This document shows, in pieces, positions 7,490-12,600 of a DNA stretch of 12,600 nt. This DNA comes from Gammaproteobacteria bacterium (GTDB lineage Bacteria; Pseudomonadota; Gammaproteobacteria; GCA-001735895): contig JAOUJX010000078.1 in NCBI GenBank assembly GCA_029882955.1, forward strand, positions 1 through 12,600, given 5' to 3'. Numbering within the stretch: position 1 is the stretch's first letter; the number at the start of each line of letters is the position of its first letter. The position numbers were made by a program, and so were the translations under genes. A model generated the notes under the pieces. That model was not told the DNA's origin. It did not search any database and saw nothing but the letters and a program-made list of their open reading frames with translations.

Positions 7490-9508
7490 TTAATTTTCCT
7501 GTTTAACGAGTCCGAAACGTTCACGCAGGCGTTCTGCGCCCGTGGCAATAAATCGATCCGCAATAATTGCAATGAAGGCAATCGCAAAGCCTGCGACTAA
7601 TCCTCGCCCAGTATCGGCTTTGGTTAAGGCGATATAAACTTCCTGACCCAGATCTCGCGTACCCACCAGAGCCGTAATTACCAGCATCGATAACGCCAGC
7701 ATAATGGTCTGATTCAAACCCAGCATAATCTCAGGTAAAGCTAATGGTAATCGGATCCGCCAGAGTAGCTGCAATGGCTTACATCCCGACGCGATTCCGG
7801 CTTCGATTAACTGCGGATCGATCGATTTGACCCCATGGGCTGCATAGCGTACGGCAGGCGCTAGAGCGTATAACACCACAGCGATCATTGCCGAAAAATC
7901 ACCTACCCGGAATAGCATTACCACTGGTATCAGATAAACAAAACTGGGGAGGGTTTGTAGCGTATCGATTATGACACTGACAATACGATCGGCTTTGCTA
8001 TTTAGCGCCGAGAATACCCCCACGGGCACACCGATTAAGGTCGCGATTACAACCGAGACGCCACAGAGATAAACCGTCGTCATGGCCTTTATCCAGAGTC
8101 CATTGGCGACAATAAAACCACTAAGAGCTAATGCCATCAATGCGAGACGCCAACCACCCAGACGCCAACCAATAAAACTGATTACCACCAGGCCCCAGGG
8201 CCAGGGTATACCGATTAGAAAACGCTTAACCGGCAATAGAAATCCCGTTAGCAAAAAGGTCTTCAAAGCTTCCAACTGATCGAAAAAATTTATATTAATA
8301 TCACGCACCAGATCTTCCCAGAATACGCCAGTGGTAAATTGCAATGACTCAGGATAACTTTGGAGAATGGGAAACAGGTACCCCCCTAACAAGCTGGCGG
8401 CACCTACCAGTACAAACAAAATGGTGCGTGGATAACGTAATAACAAATGTCGGTTTCGGTTACTACGCATCAGGTCGACACGTCGTTCTGCAAACGCCTG
8501 ACTTAATCGATCCAACGCTATAGCCAGTACAACAATTGCGACACCAGCTTCGAGCCCAGCTCCTATATCGAGTCTGCGCAGGGATGCCAGAACATCGTAG
8601 CCAAGACCGCCAGCACCAATCATCGACGCAATAATAACCATATTGAGCGATAGCATGATTACCTGATTAACGCCGACCATCAAAGCCGAGCGGGAAGAGG
8701 GCACCAATATTTTCCACAACATTTGCCGGGGGGTACAACCCGCCATCCTGCCGAACTCTACTGTTTCTGAGGGTACCGATTGCAGTGCTAGAGCTGTTAC
8801 CCTAACCATCGGTGGCATCGCGTATATTATGGTGGCAATTAATGCGGAAACCGGCCCAAAACCGAACATAAACAGTATCGGTACCAGATAGGCGAAAATA
8901 GGTATGGTCTGCATCAGGTCGAGTATCGGCCGCAACAACTTATCTACCCAGCGCCACTTATACGCTGCAATGCCCAACAGTAGCCCCCCGAGGACACCGA
9001 AAGGCACCGCAATTAAAATCGACGCCAGCGTAATCATCGCGCTGTCCCACTGGCCAAACACAGCCAAATATATAAAAGCGCAGCCAACTAACGCTGCGAG
9101 ACCCCAGTCTTTTGTATATTGCCCCATTGCAACGACCAGAAATACGACCGCGACCCAGCTTATAGCTGGCAAAACTTCTACTGCCTCCTGCCCCAGACCC
9201 TCGACAAATCCCGTTGATAGTACAGCTAAAGCCAGGTTATAAGGTTGGTCTATGGCCCAGGCAATGCCTCGCGTCATGTCAGTAAAACTAAACAAACCAA
9301 AACTCGCATCTTCGATCAACCATTGCATCGCCGATGAAATGTCATTTTTAAGTGATAAACGCCAGGCCGGTGGGTATTTAATTATCCATTTCGCGTCGAG
9401 TGCGCGCGATATGTCCCGACTATAGGCTGATAATATCCAGGTGAAGGCGAATACCGATAGCCATAGCATCCCAGGGACAGACAGTCGCTCGCTTAACCGA
9501 CGCCACAT
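7490..9508 (-). CDS. betaine/choline-type ABC transporter permease with two fused ProW-like domains
   Basis: The 672-residue inner-membrane protein contains two complete binding-protein-dependent permease domains, about 155-335 and 475-655, each preceded by extra membrane segments. The coupling-helix (EAA-like) loops are visible twice: AGCTPRQMLWKILVP at 256-270 and SGCKPLQLLWRIRLP at 574-588. The conserved segments before them also repeat (DLMQTIPIFAYLVP at 197-210 and DTLQTLPSFVYLIP at 515-528). The usual ProW/OpuAB permease is about half this length and works as a homodimer, so this looks like a fused, pseudo-dimeric version. The start at 9508 overlaps the ATPase stop by 16 bases and has GGAGAG eight bases upstream. 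The stop is one base before the kinase start. The partner ATPase and binding protein are upstream in the same operon. The family is clear; the transported compound is inferred to be a quaternary amine. Confidence 0.92.
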   Translation of the reverse strand: MWRRLSERLSVPGMLWLSVFAFTWILSAYSRDISRALDAKWIIKYPPAWRLSLKNDISSAMQWLIEDASFGLFSFTDMTRGIAWAIDQPYNLALAVLSTGFVEGLGQEAVEVLPAISWVAVVFLVVAMGQYTKDWGLAALVGCAFIYLAVFGQWDSAMITLASILIAVPFGVLGGLLLGIAAYKWRWVDKLLRPILDLMQTIPIFAYLVPILFMFGFGPVSALIATIIYAMPPMVRVTALALQSVPSETVEFGRMAGCTPRQMLWKILVPSSRSALMVGVNQVIMLSLNMVIIASMIGAGGLGYDVLASLRRLDIGAGLEAGVAIVVLAIALDRLSQAFAERRVDLMRSNRNRHLLLRYPRTILFVLVGAASLLGGYLFPILQSYPESLQFTTGVFWEDLVRDININFFDQLEALKTFLLTGFLLPVKRFLIGIPWPWGLVVISFIGWRLGGWRLALMALALSGFIVANGLWIKAMTTVYLCGVSVVIATLIGVPVGVFSALNSKADRIVSVIIDTLQTLPSFVYLIPVVMLFRVGDFSAMIAVVLYALAPAVRYAAHGVKSIDPQLIEAGIASGCKPLQLLWRIRLPLALPEIMLGLNQTIMLALSMLVITALVGTRDLGQEVYIALTKADTGRGLVAGFAIAFIAIIADRFIATGAERLRERFGLVKQEN

Positions 9509-10530
9509 GCCGATAGCTCTCCACCAACCAGCACGTTAATAATCGCCTCACGATCGATCGAGCCAATTACTTCGTTATTTTTATCCACTACCGGCAACGA
9601 CCGTCCCGAATCGACAACCTTTTTAGCAATCGATTCAATCCTGGCATCAGCGTCAATTCGTTCACCCTCTTCGATCCGCTCTACTGCCATCACACTACGG
9701 ACAGTTAATACCTTTGCTCTAGGTATATGTTGGGTAAATTCTTCTACGTACTCGGTAGCTGGATTAAGCACCAGTTGCTCCGGTGTCGCTATCTGAATAA
9801 TCGCCCCGTCTTTCATAATCGCAATGCGGTCAGCGAGACGAATCGCTTCATCAAAATCGTGAGTAATAAACACAATGGTTTTATGCAACATCGCCTGTAG
9901 ACGCATGAATTCATCCTGCATTTCTCGCCGTATGAGCGGGTCTAGCGCAGAGAAAGGTTCATCAAGAAACCAGATATCCGGCTCGACTGCGAGCGAACGT
10001 GCAATACCGACACGTTGCTGTTGGCCGCCGGATAATTCGCGCGGGTAATAATCTTCCCGCCCATTAAGACCAACCAGATCGATGACTTCACGCGCTTTGA
10101 TTTCTCGGGCGGAACGATCCATACCCTGTACATCGAGTGGGAACGCAACATTTTCCAGAACTGTGAGATGCGGCAATAGCGCGAAATGCTGGAAAACCAT
10201 GCCCATCTTGTGGCGCCGAATTTCAATCATTTCCTGACTGGAAGCCTTCCTCAAATCATTTCCCTCTAGCAGTAACTCCCCCTCAGTAGGTTCTATTAAA
10301 CGCGACAGGCAGCGCACCAATGTCGATTTACCTGACCCGGAAAGCCCCATAATGACGAATATTTCGCCTTCCCTTACCTCAATATTAGCGTCGCGAACCG
10401 CGCCGATCAGGCCGGCGTCTTTAATCTCCTGCAATGAAGGAACATTATCGTTGGCGGAAAGGAAGGCTTCCGCACCGTCTCCAAATAATTTCCAGACATG
10501 CTGGCAGGATAGTTTGACTGGTATTTCCAT
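9493..10530 (-). CDS. ProV/OpuAA-type ABC transporter ATPase with C-terminal CBS region
   Basis: This 345-residue cytoplasmic ATPase powers the quaternary-amine importer. Visible motifs are Walker A GLSGSGKST (62-70), Q-loop MVFQHF with Gln114, signature LSGGQQQR (166-173), Walker B IWFLDE (186-191) and the H-loop His224. The N-terminal leader HVWKLFGDG and the insert SLQEIKDAG are typical of the glycine betaine/proline ATPases. The C-terminal part (about 265-335) resembles a shortened CBS region with SLPVVDKNNEVIGSIDRE, which in OpuA-type transporters responds to ionic strength or nucleotides; here it seems to hold about one full repeat and part of another. No Shine-Dalgarno sequence is obvious before the ATG at 10530, unlike its neighbours, and a hairpin lies in the 73-bp gap after the binding-protein gene. 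Both features would lower its expression relative to that gene. It overlaps the permease start by 16 bases. Confidence 0.95.
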   Translation of the reverse strand: MEIPVKLSCQHVWKLFGDGAEAFLSANDNVPSLQEIKDAGLIGAVRDANIEVREGEIFVIMGLSGSGKSTLVRCLSRLIEPTEGELLLEGNDLRKASSQEMIEIRRHKMGMVFQHFALLPHLTVLENVAFPLDVQGMDRSAREIKAREVIDLVGLNGREDYYPRELSGGQQQRVGIARSLAVEPDIWFLDEPFSALDPLIRREMQDEFMRLQAMLHKTIVFITHDFDEAIRLADRIAIMKDGAIIQIATPEQLVLNPATEYVEEFTQHIPRAKVLTVRSVMAVERIEEGERIDADARIESIAKKVVDSGRSLPVVDKNNEVIGSIDREAIINVLVGGELSACGVG

Positions 10531-10567
10531 GAAGAATGCGTGATTAGATGAGATTTAAAATAAATAT

Positions 10568-10591
10568 AACGCCGGACTAATGTCCGACGTT
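10568..10591 (-). terminator. hairpin between binding-protein and ATPase genes, probable attenuator or RNA-stabilising stem
   Basis: Read on the minus strand, AACGTCGGAC, a four-base loop ATTA, and GTCCGGCGTT form a 10-bp stem with one G-U pair. It is followed within a few bases by an A/T-rich stretch with T runs (ATATTTATTTT), so it resembles a weak intrinsic terminator. It sits just after the stop of the binding-protein gene. Such stems commonly allow more binding protein than ATPase or permease to be made by partial termination or by protecting the upstream mRNA. Confidence 0.6.
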
Positions 10592-10603
10592 AACGAAGCA
10601 AGT

Positions 10604-11548
10604 TTATTTTCCGATCCATCCCATCCAGCGGCTTTTATTTTTTGCGATCCATTTTTCGACCACCGCATCAAGATCCTGCTTATCCAGATCGACATCGGCA
10701 ACCATTGCGCCCATTTCAGCATTTTTAATATCAAAGGCTTTTACAATAGAATGAGCACCAGGCCATTTTTTCTTAACGCCACTCCAGGCCACTTTCCAGA
10801 TCGGGCCACGAGGTTTACCACAATCATAAGCTAGATCGGGATTGATACCCGTCGAAGGATCGTTATAACACTCGCTACTATATTTAGGGAACTCCACCCA
10901 TTCTCCGTCGAACTTGGCTGGCGCCCAGTGCGGCGCATAAACCCAGAGCAAAACCGGCGCCTTACGCTGGTAGGCCGATTCCAGTTCGGCAAATAAAGCT
11001 GCATCGGTGCCTGCGTGAATCACTTCAAAATCCATATCAAGAGCCTCGACACGTTCGTCGTCAAACCCGCCCCAGGTCACAGGTCCGCCGAGATATCGAC
11101 CTCGAGGTGCAGTTTCGGGAGTAGAGAATTGTTCTGCACAGGCATTCAGGGCTTTCCAATCTGGCAATCCCGGGCAGCGTTCTTTCATGTAACTTGGATA
11201 CCACCATTCTTCGATGGCCTGCATACCGGTTTCGCCAAGATTTTCGACCATGCCGGTCGCCGTTGCTTCGTCCATCGCGTCGCGACCAGTCGTCTCCCAA
11301 ATTTCCATAGCAACATGTAAATCGCCTGTCTTAAGACCAGCGAATTGTGCAATATAGTCAGCCTGTACATATTCGATGTTATAACCAGCTTTTAGCAATA
11401 CGCTGCCCATAATTTTTGTCGTCAGCAATTGGCCGGTCCAATCATGCAAAGTGAGCCTTATCGGGTCTTTTGACTCGACTCCAGCGTAACTGGTCGCCGA
11501 CAGCAATATTGAAATACTTAACAAGCTTGAAGTGATGAGATTTTTCAC
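10604..11548 (-). CDS. periplasmic substrate-binding protein of a glycine betaine/choline-type ABC transporter (ProX/OpuAC family)
   Basis: The 314-residue protein has a signal peptide (MKNLITSSLL, hydrophobic core, likely cleavage after SYA at 22) and the OpuAC-type fold. Segments HDWTGQ (35-40), VAMEIWE (79-85), EEWWYPSYM (113-121) and LLWVYAPHW (200-208) are rich in Trp and Tyr, as expected for the aromatic cage that holds a trimethylammonium group. Four cysteines in the mature part (125, 137, 227, 243) could form two disulfides. The start is taken as GTG at 11548 because GGAGG lies five bases before it and the signal peptide then begins MKN. A TTG at 11563 would place that ribosome site inside the coding frame. 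It is the first gene of the operon and the natural high-expression member. Choline, betaine, dimethylglycine, carnitine or dimethylsulfoniopropionate are candidate ligands. Confidence 0.9.
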   Translation of the reverse strand: MKNLITSSLLSISILLSATSYAGVESKDPIRLTLHDWTGQLLTTKIMGSVLLKAGYNIEYVQADYIAQFAGLKTGDLHVAMEIWETTGRDAMDEATATGMVENLGETGMQAIEEWWYPSYMKERCPGLPDWKALNACAEQFSTPETAPRGRYLGGPVTWGGFDDERVEALDMDFEVIHAGTDAALFAELESAYQRKAPVLLWVYAPHWAPAKFDGEWVEFPKYSSECYNDPSTGINPDLAYDCGKPRGPIWKVAWSGVKKKWPGAHSIVKAFDIKNAEMGAMVADVDLDKQDLDAVVEKWIAKNKSRWMGWIGK

Positions 11549-11552
11549 AGAT

Positions 11553-11559
11553 ACCTCCC
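11553..11559 (-). promoter_or_regulatory. ribosome binding site that sets the binding-protein GTG start
   Basis: GGGAGGT on the minus strand lies five to six bases before GTG at 11548. It is the strongest Shine-Dalgarno match seen in the operon. It argues against the upstream TTG at 11563 being the real start. Confidence 0.75.
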
Positions 11560-11585
11560 GCAAAATAGTTGGTTTGGTTATAGTT

Positions 11586-11599
11586 TTCCCCGCCGGGAA
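11586..11599. promoter_or_regulatory. near-perfect palindrome at the operon transcription start, candidate operator
   Basis: TTCCCCGCCGGGAA matches its own reverse complement at 12 of 14 positions (TTCCC and GGGAA arms with a CGCC centre). It touches the downstream edge of the proposed -10 box (11599-11604) and covers the expected transcription start. A repressor bound here would block the operon promoter. It could also form a short RNA stem in the leader. Confidence 0.4.
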
Positions 11600-11627
11600 T
11601 AATTTGCCAATTAGGCGCTATTGTCAA
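11599..11627 (-). promoter_or_regulatory. sigma70-type promoter of the amine uptake operon
   Basis: On the minus strand a perfect TTGACA -35 box (11622-11627) is followed by 17 bases and AATTAT (11599-11604), which matches the -10 consensus at three of six positions including the conserved A and final T. Transcription would begin near 11592, giving a leader of about 43 bases before the GTG at 11548. The perfect -35 with ideal spacing and the position upstream of the first operon gene support the call; the -10 box is weak, as is common for regulated promoters. Confidence 0.6.
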
Positions 11628-11639
11628 CATAAATCAACA
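11624..11639 (-). promoter_or_regulatory. direct repeat overlapping the -35 box, candidate operator of the DeoR-family regulator
   Basis: TGTTGA occurs twice on the minus strand, at 11634-11639 and 11624-11629, exactly 10 bases apart, so both copies face the same side of the helix. The second copy overlaps the perfect -35 box TTGACA. Repeats in helical phase near a promoter and next to a divergent regulator gene are typical of operator sites. The assignment to this regulator is inference. Confidence 0.4.
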
Positions 11640-11650
11640 ATAACCCTCAA

Positions 11651-11666
11651 ATTAGTACGTTCTAAT
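11651..11666. repeat. short inverted repeat upstream of the regulator gene
   Basis: ATTAG and CTAAT form a perfect 5-bp inverted repeat separated by TACGTT, in the divergent region about 80 bases before the regulator start. It could be an autoregulatory operator half-site pair. The arms are short and A/T-rich, so chance is a real possibility. No convincing promoter pair for the regulator was found nearby; TATTAT at 11712-11717 is a possible -10 box without a clear -35. Confidence 0.25.
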
Positions 11667-11745
11667 GCTAATTTTATTGTTTTACGTGGTTATTTTTGAC
11701 TACTTATTCGGTATTATGTTAGCGGAATTTATAGGTAAACTATGC

Positions 11746-12531
11746 ATGAGTAACATCCAGTCAATTAGACACAGCAACCATCGTGAACGGGAAATACTTG
11801 AAGAGCTTCGTCGTCAGGGCGGCAGTTGCCGCATACAAGTTTTAGCGGATAAGCTCGGAGTCTCCGAGGAAACTATCCGTCGCAATCTCAAACAACTCGA
11901 AAAATCGGGTGTTGTCAGCAAGGTTCACGGCGGTGTTCACTTAAGCGATAGTCATATCGAACAGCCGTTCAATCAGCGCATGGTAGAAAACCCAACCGCA
12001 AAGCGCGCAGTTGCGGCAAAAGTGGCGGATATCATCAAGTCCGGAGATACTCTGTTTCTCGATATCGGCTCGACCACCGCTTATATCGCCAATAGCTTGA
12101 AAAAACATCGAGATTTATTCATCGTTACCAATTCGATCACCGTGGCACAGACACTGGCGACACAAAATAATAACCGCGTATTCCTCGCTGGTGGCGAGTT
12201 ACGAGCGCACGACGCAGGTGCATTTGGACCGGAGGCTCTCGATTATGTTCGACAGTTTAATGTGCAGTACGCGATACTCTCTGTGGCGGCGATCAATGCC
12301 GAATCCGGCTTTATGATGCAGGATATCCGTGAAGCCATATTCTCACGTGAAATTGCCTCACGAGCGCGTATTCGGATTGTTGCCGCGGATAGCGCTAAAT
12401 TCAACAAAACTGCGCCGATAGTGCTCGACAATCCGTCTGAATTCGATATGTTGGTCAGTGACTATAGTCCACCATCGGACATAAACGACATGCTAAATGC
12501 GCATGATATAGACCTGCTTTTAGGCGATTAA
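11746..12531 (+). CDS. DeoR/GlpR-family transcriptional regulator
   Basis: The 261-residue protein has an N-terminal winged helix-turn-helix (about 12-65) with the DeoR signature LADKLGVSEETIRRNLKQLEK and the following HGGV turn at 61-64. The C-terminal sensor domain (about 83-240) shows the family ligand-site segments DIGSTT (106-111), TNS (128-130), AGGELR (148-153) and ADSAKF (214-219). These regulators are usually repressors released by phosphorylated sugars or similar phospho-metabolites. The start at 11746 is chosen because the protein then begins like relatives (MSNIQSIRHSNHREREIL) and AGG lies ten bases upstream. The frame remains open back to an ATG at 11665, but that part is A/T-rich promoter-like DNA. 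It diverges from the amine operon, which it probably controls, and is followed after five bases by another gene in the same direction. Confidence 0.92.
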   Translation: MSNIQSIRHSNHREREILEELRRQGGSCRIQVLADKLGVSEETIRRNLKQLEKSGVVSKVHGGVHLSDSHIEQPFNQRMVENPTAKRAVAAKVADIIKSGDTLFLDIGSTTAYIANSLKKHRDLFIVTNSITVAQTLATQNNNRVFLAGGELRAHDAGAFGPEALDYVRQFNVQYAILSVAAINAESGFMMQDIREAIFSREIASRARIRIVAADSAKFNKTAPIVLDNPSEFDMLVSDYSPPSDINDMLNAHDIDLLLGD

Positions 12532-12536
12532 AACTT

Positions 12537-12600
12537 ATGAATAATCCAGAGCTATTCATCCAGGCGGCGTTGAAAATTACGAAGCAGGCCTCGGATATAC
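12537..12600 (+). CDS. start of an unidentified gene, cut by the window edge
   Basis: An ATG at 12537, five bases after the regulator stop, opens a frame that runs uninterrupted to the window end (21 codons: MNNPELFIQAALKITKQ then ASDI). The close spacing suggests it is co-transcribed with the regulator. The visible part is one predicted amphipathic helix. The pattern recalls the first helix of inositol-monophosphatase-like proteins, but 21 residues are far too few to assign a family. AGG at 12522-12524 is a distant possible ribosome site. Confidence 0.5.
   Translation, partial: MNNPELFIQAALKITKQASDI

Noticed and set aside
7489..7587. Upstream in-frame extension of the kinase gene (33 extra codons).
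   Set aside because: It would lie wholly inside the permease 3' end, its residues show no family match, and a good ribosome site precedes the start at 7488.
11549..11563. TTG start five codons upstream of the binding-protein GTG.
   Set aside because: Its first codons are the Shine-Dalgarno sequence itself, and the signal peptide is normal when starting at the GTG.
11665..11745. In-frame hydrophobic N-terminal extension of the DeoR-family protein (a possible membrane anchor).
   Set aside because: The stretch is A/T-rich, has no ribosome site at 11665, contains promoter-like sequence, and relatives start at the position equivalent to 11746. A/T-rich noncoding DNA often translates to hydrophobic residues.

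Overview
The window looks like chromosomal DNA of a free-living, probably marine, gammaproteobacterium. That placement is an inference from moderate GC by eye, the style of the MoaA, nitrilase and FdhD proteins, and tightly packed genes. No rRNA, tRNA, mobile element or CRISPR array was seen, and no gap between genes exceeds about 200 bp.

Left part (1-4065): the 3' end of a putative aminopeptidase gene runs tail to tail with a Nit1-type carbon-nitrogen hydrolase on the minus strand. The hydrolase diverges from a plus-strand pair, moaA (GTP 3',8-cyclase of molybdenum cofactor synthesis) and fdhD (sulfur carrier for formate dehydrogenase), which are one base apart. A minus-strand gene for an exported protein with two thioredoxin-like domains overlaps the 3' end of fdhD.

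Central part (4153-11548, all minus strand): this is a compact operon for uptake and breakdown of a methylated amine. In transcription order it holds a ProX/OpuAC-type periplasmic binding protein, a ProV-type ATPase, a permease with two fused ProW-type domains, a choline-kinase-like phosphotransferase and a dimethylglycine/sarcosine dehydrogenase-like flavoprotein with a C-terminal GcvT domain. Three of the four junctions show gene overlap or one-base to nine-base spacing. The exception is a 73-bp gap after the binding-protein gene that holds a 10-bp hairpin. The expected substrates are quaternary or N-methylated amines such as choline, glycine betaine or dimethylglycine, but the exact one cannot be read from the sequence.

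Right part (11549-12600): a divergent intergenic region carries a good sigma70-type promoter for the operon and two operator-like motifs. It is followed by a DeoR/GlpR-family regulator on the plus strand and, five bases after its stop, the first 21 codons of an unidentified gene.

How the genes may work together (inference): the ABC system imports the amine, the flavoprotein removes N-methyl groups and passes them to tetrahydrofolate or releases formaldehyde, and the kinase phosphorylates either the substrate or a product. DeoR-family repressors usually sense phosphorylated small molecules, so the kinase product is an attractive inducer. One-carbon units would end as formate, whose oxidation by a molybdenum formate dehydrogenase would need moaA and fdhD, though that link is only suggestive.
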